The notes: generated by a model not told the origin, from the letters alone. A DNA stretch of 38,248 bases from Desulfobacteraceae bacterium (GCA_004796375.1 QZLA01000104.1:1-38248); one strand, 5' to 3'; shown: positions 7,596 through 17,381, numbered from the stretch's first letter. Translations and numbers: made by a program.

Positions 7596-8081
7596 ATGAG
7601 CAAGAAGAGAGCCGTACTCATTATCTTACTAAGCATGTTTGCCTTATTGTCTTTTGCCAGTTCTGCACTTTCATGGACTGGGAAGCGAGCTGAAATCCCT
7701 TATATCACCCTGAAGGGTGACTGGTGGGCGGGGATTTCCATCCGTAACAACACTGACACAGGCAGATGGTTAAGAACAGTGGCCTATGACGCCTCAGGCA
7801 CCGTTGTCGCATCAAAAAACTGTCACTATGTCCCGGCCTATGGAAACCTGACCGATATCATCGAAAACTTCTTTGATGATGCACTTCCAGACCGGGTAGC
7901 GGTCTATGTTGAAACAATGGCGGCATCCACCAACGATTTTACTGTCACCATGTTCATGGGAAGAACCCAGGGCAACAACCAGGGATTTGCATTCCAGACC
8001 TATTCTACTGCAGATTTTGAAAGTGATGCCATTTATTTAAAATGCGGACTCATCCCCCCGGGTCCTGTCCCCGTATTGTAA
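7596..8081 (+). CDS. Small secreted protein, WWxG/FAFQTY family, copy 2
   Basis: A 161-residue paralogue of the preceding gene. The signal peptide (KKRAVLIILLSMFALLSFAS, likely cut after ALS) leads into AEIPYI, GDWWAGISIRNNTD, AYDASGT and GFAFQTYS. I chose the ATG at 7596 because AAAGGAGA lies just upstream; the frame is open for 17 more codons without a site. Two Cys are retained in similar places to copy 1. It has its own likely promoter and a large hairpin after the stop. The arrangement suggests tandem duplication followed by divergence. Surface or periplasmic location is inferred; the role is unknown. Confidence 0.78.
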   Translation: MSKKRAVLIILLSMFALLSFASSALSWTGKRAEIPYITLKGDWWAGISIRNNTDTGRWLRTVAYDASGTVVASKNCHYVPAYGNLTDIIENFFDDALPDRVAVYVETMAASTNDFTVTMFMGRTQGNNQGFAFQTYSTADFESDAIYLKCGLIPPGPVPVL

Positions 8082-8111
8082 GCTAGCGCAGAACCACATA
8101 CAAATGTAATT

Positions 8112-8157
8112 CCCCCAGTTCATGATTCCACCTGAGATAGAATCATGAACTGAGGGG
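8112..8157 (+). terminator. Long hairpin after the small secreted gene
   Basis: Bases 8116-8128 and 8140-8152 are perfect inverted repeats of 13 bp around an 11-base loop. After a bulged A the stem continues with CCCC (8112-8115) against GGGG (8154-8157). No T tract follows on either strand, so it is not a canonical intrinsic terminator. It may stabilise the 3' end of the upstream mRNA or act with Rho. Confidence 0.5.
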
Positions 8158-8292
8158 CTCCCTTCCCACTGAACCACTTGTCCGGCTGACTTTTAAAGTT
8201 TAAAACACCATCGGTTTTGACTTTTCCTCTCCTTTCTGATAACATTCCAGTGTTTTAGGGTTCCATTAAATGCGATAAACCAGGGAGTTGAA

Positions 8293-10488
8293 TTGCCACG
8301 GATTGTTGAACAAAAACGGGTACTGATCAGTAAAAAATCCTTAAAACTTCTGGATCGTTTGTTACGGGAAAACCCCTTTCTGGAATCGATCCTCAAGCAC
8401 TCACGCACCGTCGATCAGGCCAAGGAGAAACTGAATCGCCTGGCGACAAAATCCCTCAAGTCCAGCCCTGAAGCCTATCAATATTACCGGGAATTCAGCA
8501 AAGGGCGTTCCTCCTTTAAAAAACTGAGCTTCCAGGATTATGCAACGATACGGATTCTCGACTACCTTGATCACTCAGGCCGGATGATCAAGGATTTGAA
8601 CCTGCAGGGGGAGACCGTTGAAAATGATCCCTTTGCCCTGCTGTACTACGCGGCCAACAAAGGAACCGGCGGCGCAGCACCGGATTTTTTACACGACATG
8701 ATCTATCTGTTCCGGCAATTCAAGGGAAAACTTCACCCCACACCGGTTTCCAAAGAAAAAATCAGCCGGTGGATGGACCGGCACCCTTCGGGCCTCGAAC
8801 CGGAAATCATGAGAATCAGGCGCGAGAACAAGCTTCGAATCCTTAAAATCATCATCCGGAAAATTACCAAACGGGAAATCCGGAGCGCCCGGTATCATTT
8901 TAAAAAGGGGATGAGCGATCAGGATAAGCTCAAAGCTGCCAAAAGGTGGTGGAATGAGCACCGGTTCCATATCAGGTTTGCAGCCAGAACCCCTTTTGCA
9001 CTCAATGAGATGCTTGATTTTTCCCTGGATGAGGATACCATGGGCACCCTGAACCGGGCCCATGAAAAAGGAATCCCCATTTTTGCCAATCCTTACTATT
9101 TAAGCCTTCTGGACACCCGGTCCAACCCTGTGGCCATGGGTGCCGACCTGGCTATCCGGCAATACATACTGTATTCGGACGACCTGGTAAATGAATTCGG
9201 CAGGATTCAGGCCTGGGAAAAAGAGGACAGGGTCGAACCGGGCAAACCCAACGCGGCGGGATGGGTTATCCCGGATGTCAATCTTCACCGGCGGTACCCC
9301 AATGTGGCCATTGTTATACCCAAAACACTCGGAAGAGCCTGTGGCGGTTTGTGTTCCAGCTGCCAAAGAATGTACGGGTTCCAGAACGGCACACTCAATT
9401 TTGATCACGAACGCCTCAAGGCCAGGGGATCGTGGAAAGACCATCTGAACAAGATGATCTCCTATTTTGAACAGGATTCCCAGCTCAGGGACGTCCTGAT
9501 CACCGGCGGTGATGCACTCATGAGTGCGGACAAGACCCTGGAGGAGATACTGGACAGTGTATACCAGATGGCCAGGCGCAAACGTATGGCCAACAAGAAA
9601 CGACGGGACGGAGAAAAATATGCCGAAATCCTAAGGATCAGGCTTGGGACACGGCTCCCTGTATACCTTCCCATGAGGATCCAGCCTGAATTGGTGAAAA
9701 TTCTGGCAAAATTCAAAAAGCGGGCATCAAATATCGGTATCCGTCAATTCATATTCCAGACCCATTTTGAATCTCCCATGGAGATCACGCCTGAAACCCT
9801 GAAAAGCGTTAAAATGCTCAACGCCGCCGGATGGCTGGTCACCAACCAGCATGTGTACACCTCAGCCGCATCCCGCCGTGGACATGGCGCCAAGCTTAGA
9901 AAAGTGCTCAACGATATCGGGATACTGCCCTACTACCTGTTTGCGGTAAAAGGATTCCAGGAGACCCGGGACTCTTTTGCCCCCAATGCCCGCCTGGTCC
10001 AGGAAACCCAGGAGGAGAAGAAAATCGGCACACTGCAAAAACGGTTTTATCCTAAAATCGGAAAACTTCCCTTTGATGCGGAAAACATCATTGAGAATAT
10101 TAGAAGCCTTCGCCAGGATGCCAACCTTCCTTTCCTGTCCACAGACAGGAATGTACTGAATCTTCCCGGGGTTGGAAAAAGCCTGACCTTCAGGACCATC
10201 GGTATTACCCACGATGGCCGCCGGATCCTCGAGTTTGACCATGACGCCACCCGGCTTCACAGCCCGATTATCGAGCAGCTCGGCCGGTTCACCATTGTTG
10301 AATCGAAATCGATGTCTGAATATCTGAATCAGCTGGAGGATATGGGTGAAAATCCAGAGGAGTATTTTTCCACCTTTGGGTATTCAATCGGGGAGACCGA
10401 ACCCAGAATGCCGGCATTTGAATACCCTCAATATCCTTATGCTCTGACCCCGGTAATTACCCATCTCAAGATTGAACCCCAGCATTAA
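8293..10488 (+). CDS. Long KamA-type radical SAM protein (lysine 2,3-aminomutase-like)
   Basis: A 731-residue protein with a TTG start preceded by an AGGGAG-type site. The first 340 residues are a mostly helical region without a motif I recognise. The radical SAM cluster motif is C350-x3-C354-x2-C357 (ACGGLCSSCQ), the spacing used by lysine 2,3-aminomutase. LITGGDALMS, TRLPVYLPMRIQPE and an NLPGVGKS segment follow; Lys629 matches the PLP-binding Lys of KamA (consensus PGGGGK). Family members would bind a [4Fe-4S] cluster, SAM and PLP to shift amino groups. At about 1.75 times the usual KamA length, the N-terminal extension is unusual, and the substrate is unknown. No downstream beta-lysine acetyltransferase is present. 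Confidence 0.85.
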   Translation: MPRIVEQKRVLISKKSLKLLDRLLRENPFLESILKHSRTVDQAKEKLNRLATKSLKSSPEAYQYYREFSKGRSSFKKLSFQDYATIRILDYLDHSGRMIKDLNLQGETVENDPFALLYYAANKGTGGAAPDFLHDMIYLFRQFKGKLHPTPVSKEKISRWMDRHPSGLEPEIMRIRRENKLRILKIIIRKITKREIRSARYHFKKGMSDQDKLKAAKRWWNEHRFHIRFAARTPFALNEMLDFSLDEDTMGTLNRAHEKGIPIFANPYYLSLLDTRSNPVAMGADLAIRQYILYSDDLVNEFGRIQAWEKEDRVEPGKPNAAGWVIPDVNLHRRYPNVAIVIPKTLGRACGGLCSSCQRMYGFQNGTLNFDHERLKARGSWKDHLNKMISYFEQDSQLRDVLITGGDALMSADKTLEEILDSVYQMARRKRMANKKRRDGEKYAEILRIRLGTRLPVYLPMRIQPELVKILAKFKKRASNIGIRQFIFQTHFESPMEITPETLKSVKMLNAAGWLVTNQHVYTSAASRRGHGAKLRKVLNDIGILPYYLFAVKGFQETRDSFAPNARLVQETQEEKKIGTLQKRFYPKIGKLPFDAENIIENIRSLRQDANLPFLSTDRNVLNLPGVGKSLTFRTIGITHDGRRILEFDHDATRLHSPIIEQLGRFTIVESKSMSEYLNQLEDMGENPEEYFSTFGYSIGETEPRMPAFEYPQYPYALTPVITHLKIEPQH

Positions 10489-10520
10489 AGGGAAGGATAA
10501 CGTGTTTTTCTTTCCAACCT

Positions 10521-10904
10521 TTAGTTCAGGCGGGTCTTGATATATTTAAAGTTGTCAAATCGATGTTTGAGTACAATCAGGCGGACCCACTTTTCGCATA
10601 ACTGGGCAATTCGGTGAATGGGTTCCCTATCGCCTGCATCCTCGACACTCCCTTCTAAATCGACCTGTTCAGAAGCCGTAAGCTCCGGGTAACCATCCAT
10701 GGATTCGCCATATTCCGGTGCTGTTTTTTCAACCGTGGTCACCGCTGGGCTCATTTGGTCCTTGATCCGCTCGATTGCCATATCGATATCAGGGTTGGAT
10801 TCATCCTCCAAAGCCAATGCCTGATAAACCTTTAATGCGTCCTCAAGATACCCCTGTTTCTCATATAGCTTGGCAAGCTCCAGTGTTTTGATCTCTTCAT
10901 CCAT
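10521..10904 (-). CDS. Small TPR-like protein downstream of ftsB
   Basis: A 127-residue protein without a signal peptide. Residues 5-37 form a TPR-like helical hairpin (LAKLYEKQGYLEDALKVYQAL, with the family's small/large residue spacing). The middle is acidic and low in complexity, and the C-terminus is basic (RLIVLKHRF). Its ATG lies two bases after the stop of the FtsB-like gene, so it is the last gene of the murJ unit. A protein-interaction role is inferred; I recognise no specific family. It is convergent with the KamA-like gene, 32 bases apart. Confidence 0.7.
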   Translation of the reverse strand: MDEEIKTLELAKLYEKQGYLEDALKVYQALALEDESNPDIDMAIERIKDQMSPAVTTVEKTAPEYGESMDGYPELTASEQVDLEGSVEDAGDREPIHRIAQLCEKWVRLIVLKHRFDNFKYIKTRLN

Positions 10905-10906
10905 GT

Positions 10907-11209
10907 TTATTCCCCTTTGGCATCCTGTTTCTCCCTGATCCTGAATACCAATTCGTCTCCGGCTGCCATCTCATGCTCATGACGGGCCACATGCTCGACA
11001 TATTCCGGGTCGGTTTTCAGATCATGGATCTCATGGGCAAGCACCTGATTCTTTTCCTCGATCTTGTGTGTCTGGGTCAACACTTCCTGCTCTTTTTGTT
11101 TCAACTGCTTGAGATCCATCAGTCCGTCCCGGCCAAACACGATCAGAAGAAACAGGATAATGATCACAAAAACCGAAAACAAAACCCCTAATTTTTCAGA
11201 CATTACCAT
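10907..11209 (-). CDS. FtsB/DivIC-type septum formation protein
   Basis: A roughly 100-residue single-pass membrane protein. A short N-terminus is followed by a membrane helix (LFSVFVIIILFLLIVFG), then a coiled coil of charged heptads (KQLKQKEQEVLTQTHKIEEK) and the typical C-terminal region (LKTDPEYVEHVAR). These are features of the FtsB/DivIC family, which links divisome proteins FtsL and FtsQ. I start it at the ATG at 11209, nine bases after the murJ stop; an ATG two codons on is equally possible. The open frame extends further into murJ but looks like shadow sequence. The gene neighbourhood is cell-wall related. Confidence 0.85.
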   Translation of the reverse strand: MVMSEKLGVLFSVFVIIILFLLIVFGRDGLMDLKQLKQKEQEVLTQTHKIEEKNQVLAHEIHDLKTDPEYVEHVARHEHEMAAGDELVFRIREKQDAKGE

Positions 11210-11217
11210 TTTTCGGG

Positions 11218-12768
11218 TCAGTGCTTTCTTTTTCCAATCAACTGTTTTAATTCGGCCAATTCCGGTCTTGAAATGCACATGTGGATGCCGAGATAGAGCA
11301 GCACGCCACAACCTATGCAGCCGATGGTTCCCCAAATCAACACAGTAGTATCATAATTACCGATAAATATCAAAGCAGACGTGGCCGTTACCACCCCCCC
11401 CATGATCAGGGACGCAATGATCGATTTGAGAATGAATCTGCCGATCACCTTGACGGCTTGATTCCATAGCCCATCCATTCTGATTACCAACAGGAAAAAC
11501 TGCAACATGGCCGCAAGCGACAGTGCTGCGGCGGCACCGGCAAGGCCGTAAGACGCTGTTAAGCGCCAGGATAAAACCCCATGAACCGCACAGGCCGTTA
11601 AACTTGCCTGAAACGGCCACCCACCTTTTACATGGCCCTGCCCCCCAATGACCTGGTACAGGGTCACGGTCATCCTGACACCCGCAAGGGCCCATATTCC
11701 CATACCAAGATACCACAGACAGTCTGCTGTCTGGCGGACCATGGGCATGGTAAATGCCCCTCTGCAGAACAGCAGCTCAACCACCTGAACCCTTAACACC
11801 ATCAAACCAACCATGGCCGGCAGTGTTATAAAAAACACATATTGAACCATCCGAAGAAACGTTTCAGTTATCCTGTTTTTATCCTCTTCAACACGGAGTC
11901 TTGATAAAGCCGGCAGCATGACAATGGAAATGGATACGGAAAAAAGCCCCAGGCAAAACTGGATCAGCCGGTCGGAGTAATACAGGAACGATACGTTGCC
12001 GCTCTCAAGCATACTGACGATCAGGGTGCTGACCAGCAGGTTGATAGGATACCCGGCTGCACCGACAACGCTGGCGATCACCTGTTTCGCCGCCGGGGCA
12101 GCCCCTGTCAGAACTCTGCTGATCCCTATGGATAGATCCTTCCGCGGCACGGTTCTGTGCCTGAACATTCCATATCGCATCAATACCGGCACCTGCATGG
12201 CCAGCTGAACACATCCGCCAAGCGTGACACCCACGGGGATGGCCAGGATGGGTTCAGGCATGAAAGAAGACAGAAAAACGGTCACACCGATGATGACCAG
12301 ATTAAAGACCACCGGGCCGCATGCCGGCACGGTGAAATGTTCAAGTGCATTCAGAACGCCCATGAAAAATGTCAGTATACACAGGGCACCCATATAGGGA
12401 ATCATGATTTGAAACATGATCAGACACAGCCTGCCCTGATCCGAAGAGTATCCCAGTCCCGGCATCAGCCACATGAAGATCACCGGCATGAACAGCATGG
12501 CAGCCGTACAGGCAAGCGTAACAAACGCTGAAAGTCTAAGGAGTATTGACAAGGCCGCATGGGCGGCCCGGGCCCTTCCCTGCTCTTGCAATAACCTGGA
12601 AAATGCAGGGACCACTGCCAGGCCTAACACGCCTTCGGAAAGCAGCTTTCTTACAAAATCGGGGATACGGAATGCGATAAAAAAAAGATCTGTCAATACC
12701 CCGGCGCCAAACACCATGGCAATGACCATATCTCTGATCATTCCCAACACCCGTGAAACCAGTGTCAA
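11218..12768 (-). CDS. murJ: Lipid II flippase MurJ (MviN)
   Basis: A polytopic membrane protein of 516 residues from the TTG at 12768. It has the MurJ hallmarks: LVSRVLGMIRDMVIAMVFGAG, then DLFFIAFRIPDFVRKLLSEG and a series of about 13-14 membrane helices. It flips lipid II across the inner membrane for peptidoglycan synthesis. The coding similarity continues upstream of the TTG (VIRPILKNTALVSSL, 12769-12810), but no start codon lies in that frame. An ATG at 12839 with a good ribosome site (GGTGA, five bases away) is in a different frame, so a single-base shift near 12810-12814 is suspected. It heads a unit with the FtsB-like and TPR-like genes. Confidence 0.92.
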   Translation of the reverse strand: MTLVSRVLGMIRDMVIAMVFGAGVLTDLFFIAFRIPDFVRKLLSEGVLGLAVVPAFSRLLQEQGRARAAHAALSILLRLSAFVTLACTAAMLFMPVIFMWLMPGLGYSSDQGRLCLIMFQIMIPYMGALCILTFFMGVLNALEHFTVPACGPVVFNLVIIGVTVFLSSFMPEPILAIPVGVTLGGCVQLAMQVPVLMRYGMFRHRTVPRKDLSIGISRVLTGAAPAAKQVIASVVGAAGYPINLLVSTLIVSMLESGNVSFLYYSDRLIQFCLGLFSVSISIVMLPALSRLRVEEDKNRITETFLRMVQYVFFITLPAMVGLMVLRVQVVELLFCRGAFTMPMVRQTADCLWYLGMGIWALAGVRMTVTLYQVIGGQGHVKGGWPFQASLTACAVHGVLSWRLTASYGLAGAAAALSLAAMLQFFLLVIRMDGLWNQAVKVIGRFILKSIIASLIMGGVVTATSALIFIGNYDTTVLIWGTIGCIGCGVLLYLGIHMCISRPELAELKQLIGKRKH

Positions 12769-12918
12769 ACTGCTGACCAGGGCTGTATTTTTTAGAATGG
12801 GCCTGATAACTTTTCCTTGACAAAAACCATGAAAACCATTATAGTCACCTTTTTGAAAAATACACTTTTATTGAGTTTGACAGCGTTAAAATTTAAAGAC
12901 ATAAGGAGTTAAAAACCG

Positions 12919-13173
12919 TTGGCTAATCACAAATCTGCAAAAAAACGTGCAAAACAAAGCCTGGTAAGAAGACAAAGAAACCGGTCTGTAAAAACTTCCA
13001 TTAAAAACCTTGAAAAGAAAGTTCGCACAGCTGTTCAAGAAGGTGATGAAAATACAGCAGCCATCATGCAAACCGTTCAGTCCGGACTCCACAAAGCAGC
13101 CAAGAAAGGGGTCATTCACCATAAAACAGCCTCAAGGAAAATTTCCAGACTGACCCGGCTGGTTAACGCTTAA
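12919..13173 (+). CDS. rpsT: 30S ribosomal protein S20
   Basis: The 84-residue basic protein begins [21 protein letters not shown], typical of S20, which binds 16S rRNA in the small subunit. The start codon is TTG, as in E. coli rpsT, where a UUG start is linked to autogenous control; the same may apply here. AAGGAG at 12903-12908 gives a good ribosome site. The gene is monocistronic: murJ diverges upstream and a strong hairpin follows. TTGACA at 12877-12882 is a possible -35, but its spacing to any -10 would leave almost no leader. Confidence 0.96.
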   Translation: MANHKSAKKRAKQSLVRRQRNRSVKTSIKNLEKKVRTAVQEGDENTAAIMQTVQSGLHKAAKKGVIHHKTASRKISRLTRLVNA

Positions 13174-13203
13174 TTACCCACCCGACACTTGTGAAATAGC
13201 AAG

Positions 13204-13249
13204 AAGGCAGGATATTGATTGCACCCGATGCAAATCCTGCCTTTTGTTG
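13204..13249 (+). terminator. Rho-independent terminator of rpsT, shared with lptE
   Basis: AAGGCAGGAT at 13204-13213 pairs exactly with ATCCTGCCTT at 13234-13243, and an inner TTGCA/TGCAA pairing extends the hairpin. A TTTTGTTGTTG tract follows on the plus strand. It sits between rpsT and the convergent lptE and may end both transcripts, although the T tract is better on the rpsT side. Confidence 0.85.
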
Positions 13250-13258
13250 TTGTCCCTA

Positions 13259-13834
13259 TTAAAAGTCATCCAGCATCTGGCTGACAATCTTTTGCGCCAT
13301 CTTGGCAAATGCCGTTTCAATCGCTTCCTTTTTACTGGCTTCATCAGATGCATTTTCAGAGGATACCGTTGCCTCTTCAACGCCCCTGAACCGCCTGAGC
13401 TGCCAGACCACCTGGCCGTCGTTATCTTTCATGGTCAGGCTGACCACAGCCGTTACCCTTCTTTCAAGAACCTCGTCAGAGGACGTTCGTGACAGACCTG
13501 AAAATGTCAAGGAGTCAATACTTCCATCAATGACGACACTGGCTTTGCCGGGATCCGCAACCCGGGTCTGGGTGGAGAGCAGAATCTCCCGGATCAATGC
13601 ATTGGTAAACTGGCTCTGCGCACCGCTGTAGGTACTTTTATTCCTGAAAACATGCACCGACACACTTCGAGTATTTCCGGGAAGAAGCCCGGACGTTTTC
13701 AATTTATAACCACAGGCGGACAGGCCCATTACAACCATAGCCGCCCAGACCATAAAAATGCCGGTAGCTGCAGGCCTTTTCCATTTGCGCGTATTCACCT
13801 CATGCACTTTAGGCATATAGACGGGCCCCTTCAT
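13259..13834 (-). CDS. lptE: LPS assembly lipoprotein LptE
   Basis: A 191-residue lipoprotein. A signal peptide with lipobox LSAC (MVVMGLSACGYKL) is followed by the LptE-type opening GYKLKTSGLLPGNTRSVSV and a region predicted as alternating strands and helices (NKSTYSGAQSQFTNALIREI). LptE forms the plug of the LptD outer-membrane translocon for lipopolysaccharide. I chose the ATG at 13834, which has GGTGA six bases upstream and lies 13 bases after the leuS stop; an upstream TTG would overlap leuS. The leuS-lptE order is common in proteobacteria and supports the call. Confidence 0.88.
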   Translation of the reverse strand: MKGPVYMPKVHEVNTRKWKRPAATGIFMVWAAMVVMGLSACGYKLKTSGLLPGNTRSVSVHVFRNKSTYSGAQSQFTNALIREILLSTQTRVADPGKASVVIDGSIDSLTFSGLSRTSSDEVLERRVTAVVSLTMKDNDGQVVWQLRRFRGVEEATVSSENASDEASKKEAIETAFAKMAQKIVSQMLDDF

Positions 13835-13847
13835 TCGTATCACCGAT

Positions 13848-16451
13848 CTAATTTGCAACGATATTCACAAGGGTCTGCTGTTTCTGGATCACGATCACCT
13901 TGCGGATGGTCTTGCCTTCCAGATGTTTCTGTATTTTGGAATCCGCCAGTGCCCTTTCTTCAATGCTCGCTTTGGATGCCCCGGCCCCTGTTGTAAACTT
14001 TGATCTGAGTTTTCCATTGACCTGGATCACCACCACGACCTCATCCGTTTGCAGTGCATCTTCCCGAAAGGACGGCCAACCCTGCTCCAGTATAAATGAC
14101 TCTTTTCCCATAAGTGCATACAGTTCTTCACAAAAGTGGGGCACGATGGGAGAAAGCAGCAGCAGGATATTCTCAAGACCAAAGGCCAGAATGGATTTCA
14201 TCTCACCATCGGCGGATTCAATATCAACCGTATACATCATATTGACCAGCTCCATGACCGAACTGATGGCGGTATTGAAATGAAAACTCTTTTCAATGTC
14301 TTCCGTCACCTTCTTGACGGTCTGGTTGGCCTTGATATAAAGCGCCTTTGCGTCCTTGCTCAATCCGTCTGCCGGACCGGTATAGGGTGTCACCCCTTTG
14401 ACCACCTTCATACACTCGCCGGCCAGCCGCCACACCCGGTTGATAAACCGGTGACTGCCCTCAATCCCCTCTTCACTCCATTCAAGATCACGCTCAGGCG
14501 GCGCCGCAAACAGACAGAACAACCGCGTAACATCGGCACCGTATTGCTCCAGAAGCTCGTTGGGATCCACAACATTTTTCTTGGATTTGGACATTTTGAT
14601 GACCCGGCCCACCTCCACCGGTTTACCGCACTTTGTGCAGACCAGGTTGTCGGCAGATTTCCGTTCGGCTTCAAAGGGAAACAGATACCCGTGCTCGGGA
14701 CAGGTCATGGTCTCCTTGCACACCATGCCCTGGGTGAGCAGCCGGGTAAACGGCTCCTTGAAATCGATCATCCCCAGTGTGTTCAATACCCGCATAAAAT
14801 AGCGGGAATACAGCAGGTGAAGCACGGCATGTTCCACCCCTCCGATATATTGATCCACCGGCATCCAGTATTTTACGGCATCAGGGTCGAACATGCCCCG
14901 GTCATACCGGGGTGAGCAATACCGTAAATAATACCATGAGGATTCCACAAAGGTATCCATGGTATCTGTATCTCTTCTGGCATCGCCCCTGCCGCATTTC
15001 GGGCAATCAGTCTTCTGGAAATATGCCAGTGTCGGTAACGGTGACCCGCCTTTGGGAAGGATATTGGCGTCTTCCGGCAGTCGGATGGGCAGATCCGCCT
15101 CAGGAACCGGCACCACCCCGCAGTCCGCGCAGTGAATGATGGGGATGGGTGTCCCCCAGTAGCGCTGACGGGAAATCCCCCAGTCCCTGAGCCTGAAGGA
15201 AACGGTTTTCTTGCCTCTACCTTCCATTTCCAGCCATTGGGTGATTGCATCGATGGCGGATTTATTGTCCATCCCGTTGAATTCACCCGAGTTGACCATG
15301 ATGCCCGGGCCGGTATAGGCTTCTGGCATGGTATTCCCGTCCAGGCTTTCCCCTTCGGGCTGAACCACCACACGAATATTGAGCCCGTACTTCCTGGCAA
15401 ATTCAAAGTCCCGCTGATCCCCGGCAGGAACAGACATGATGGCACCGGTACCATACTCCATCAAGACGAAATTGGCCGTATACACCGGAATTTTCTCACC
15501 TGTGGCCGGGTTGATGCAATGTGCACCGACAAACACCCCTTCTTTTTCATACTTCTCGATCCCGGTGGCAGAACGCTCCTGATGGGAGATCCTGTTTACA
15601 AACTCGGCAACTGCCCCCTCCTGCTCCGTTCCCCTGGACAAGGTTTCGACCAGCGGGTGTTCCGGTGCCAGACACATGAAGGTGGCACCGAATACCGTGT
15701 CCGGGCGGGTCGTGAATACGATGATGTCCTCATCCGAACCATCGATCTGAAATTTGAGCTCTGAACCGAAACTTTTTCCGATCCAGTTTTTCTGCATGAT
15801 CGTAACCTTATCCGGCCACCCGGGCAGTTTATCACAATGGACCAGCAGGTCTTCGGCATAATCGGTAATCTTGAAATACCACTGGTACAGTTTTTTCTGC
15901 TGCACCACCTGTGAACACCGCCAGCATTTGTCCTGTTCGACCTGCTCGTTGGCCAGCACGGTCTGACACTTTTCACACCAGTTGACATAGGACTCTTTAC
16001 GGTAGGCCATACCGTTTTCAAACATCTTTAAAAACAGCCATTGCTCCCACCGGTAGTATTCCGGACGGCAGGTGGCAACCTCCCGGTCCCAATCGTATGA
16101 AAACCCCATTTTCTTGAGTTGGGCCCTCATGTAATCGATATTCTCATAGGTCCAGGCCGCAGGATGGGTATTGTTTTCAATGGCCGCATTTTCCGCCGGC
16201 ATACCAAATGCATCCCACCCCATGGGGTGAATCACGTTAAACCCGTTCATCCGTTTATACCGGGTGACCACGTCGCCGATGGTGTAATTTCTTACATGGC
16301 CGATATGAATCTTTCCCGAAGGATAGGGGAACATCTCCAGCAGGTAATACTTTTCCTTATCCGGATCTTCATCCACCTTGAAAAGATTGTGTTCGTCCCA
16401 TTTCTTCTGCCACTTGTCTTCTATTGATCCGGGATGGTACCGTTCATCCAT
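13848..16451 (-). CDS. leuS: Leucyl-tRNA synthetase
   Basis: An 867-residue class Ia synthetase that charges tRNA-Leu. The HIGH motif appears as [15 protein letters not shown] near residue 43 and the KMSKS loop as [12 protein letters not shown]. The editing (CP1) domain includes the threonine-rich [12 protein letters not shown] zinc-type cluster is seen in [15 protein letters not shown] and CWRCSQVV. Length is standard for bacterial LeuRS. It is followed 13 bases on by lptE and preceded by a 177-base gap after a methyltransferase gene of the glycan cluster. Confidence 0.97.
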   Translation of the reverse strand: MDERYHPGSIEDKWQKKWDEHNLFKVDEDPDKEKYYLLEMFPYPSGKIHIGHVRNYTIGDVVTRYKRMNGFNVIHPMGWDAFGMPAENAAIENNTHPAAWTYENIDYMRAQLKKMGFSYDWDREVATCRPEYYRWEQWLFLKMFENGMAYRKESYVNWCEKCQTVLANEQVEQDKCWRCSQVVQQKKLYQWYFKITDYAEDLLVHCDKLPGWPDKVTIMQKNWIGKSFGSELKFQIDGSDEDIIVFTTRPDTVFGATFMCLAPEHPLVETLSRGTEQEGAVAEFVNRISHQERSATGIEKYEKEGVFVGAHCINPATGEKIPVYTANFVLMEYGTGAIMSVPAGDQRDFEFARKYGLNIRVVVQPEGESLDGNTMPEAYTGPGIMVNSGEFNGMDNKSAIDAITQWLEMEGRGKKTVSFRLRDWGISRQRYWGTPIPIIHCADCGVVPVPEADLPIRLPEDANILPKGGSPLPTLAYFQKTDCPKCGRGDARRDTDTMDTFVESSWYYLRYCSPRYDRGMFDPDAVKYWMPVDQYIGGVEHAVLHLLYSRYFMRVLNTLGMIDFKEPFTRLLTQGMVCKETMTCPEHGYLFPFEAERKSADNLVCTKCGKPVEVGRVIKMSKSKKNVVDPNELLEQYGADVTRLFCLFAAPPERDLEWSEEGIEGSHRFINRVWRLAGECMKVVKGVTPYTGPADGLSKDAKALYIKANQTVKKVTEDIEKSFHFNTAISSVMELVNMMYTVDIESADGEMKSILAFGLENILLLLSPIVPHFCEELYALMGKESFILEQGWPSFREDALQTDEVVVVIQVNGKLRSKFTTGAGASKASIEERALADSKIQKHLEGKTIRKVIVIQKQQTLVNIVAN

Positions 16452-16628
16452 TTCTTGCTGACCCTTTCAAAACCGATGTCATCTTTGGATAAATACTTTA
16501 TCCGGGTTAAATCATTTGAAATAATTGTAAAAAGATATAAATGCCACACCCCATCCAAAATAGCAAGGGCAGGACGTAAGAATCCGTTAGAGTAAACAGG
16601 GCTGGCAGACACTGAACTCTTCAACCCG

Positions 16629-17381
16629 TCATGATTTGGGTTCAGGATATTTCGTATTTCCAACGACCTGGTCCAGATCAACCTGATCCCAGGTAAAGTC
16701 CTTAACGTCCCTGACCTTTTTACCAAGATATTCACTGTGGCAGTACAACCCTCTGATCGGGCGGTTGACAAGATAGGGGGCTGCCAACGCGGAAAATCTT
16801 CCAACCATGGGATTCGAGACCCCGGCCTCTATGCATTGGAATCCCAGGGCATCTGAAAAGAGTACCTTCAGGGCCATATCGCTGAACTGAAAAAAATGCC
16901 ATGGCCGCTCATGTGCCGTATAGGAATAGTGGGTCTCTATTAGGAGGGTCCCCCCTGTTTTAAGCATTTTTGCGATCTCAACCGCTGCGACCCATGGCAT
17001 GGCAAAATGCTCAAAACAGGCACTGGAGTAAATAATGTCGAACTGTTCCCCTTCGGGGAAATAGGAGGATAGCTTGTGCACGTCCCCCACGACATCCACA
17101 TTATGCCCGGGATAATAATCAAAGCCCACATACTCGGCCTGGGACAGTTGTTTCCGTGCCCGGGACACGGTTGCGCCGGTCACTTCCCGGCTGCCGATTT
17201 CCAATATGCGCATATTGGGTTTGTTTCCGATTTTATATAGGTAGGCCTGCCAGTCCGGATGCCGGACAGTTTTGGACATGGGCACACCGGGCACAAGGTA
17301 GTCTTTGTCATACCGGTTCTCCAACCGTGTGGTGACCTTCTTCAATCCCATGACAAACTTTCTGAGCAGTCGATTCATCAT
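16629..17381 (-). CDS. Class I SAM methyltransferase of the glycan locus
   Basis: A 250-residue protein with a Rossmann-type SAM site: motif I reads ILEIGSREVTG, an acidic residue follows in GFDYYPG, and FDIIYSSACFEHF is the motif II-type segment with IAKMLKTGGTLLIETHYS after it. This is the Methyltransf_11-like group, often found modifying sugars in surface-polysaccharide clusters. I chose the ATG at 17381 because AGGA lies five bases upstream; another ATG ten codons earlier has its AAGGAG only two bases away. It is the last minus-strand gene of the glycan locus and is separated from the rest by the plus-strand acyltransferase. The acceptor is unknown. Confidence 0.82.
   Translation of the reverse strand: MMNRLLRKFVMGLKKVTTRLENRYDKDYLVPGVPMSKTVRHPDWQAYLYKIGNKPNMRILEIGSREVTGATVSRARKQLSQAEYVGFDYYPGHNVDVVGDVHKLSSYFPEGEQFDIIYSSACFEHFAMPWVAAVEIAKMLKTGGTLLIETHYSYTAHERPWHFFQFSDMALKVLFSDALGFQCIEAGVSNPMVGRFSALAAPYLVNRPIRGLYCHSEYLGKKVRDVKDFTWDQVDLDQVVGNTKYPEPKS

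Noticed and set aside
12877-12905. TTGACA plus CATAAG as the rpsT promoter
   Set aside because: Transcription would begin only a few bases before the TTG start codon and the ribosome site would be lost or nearly so.
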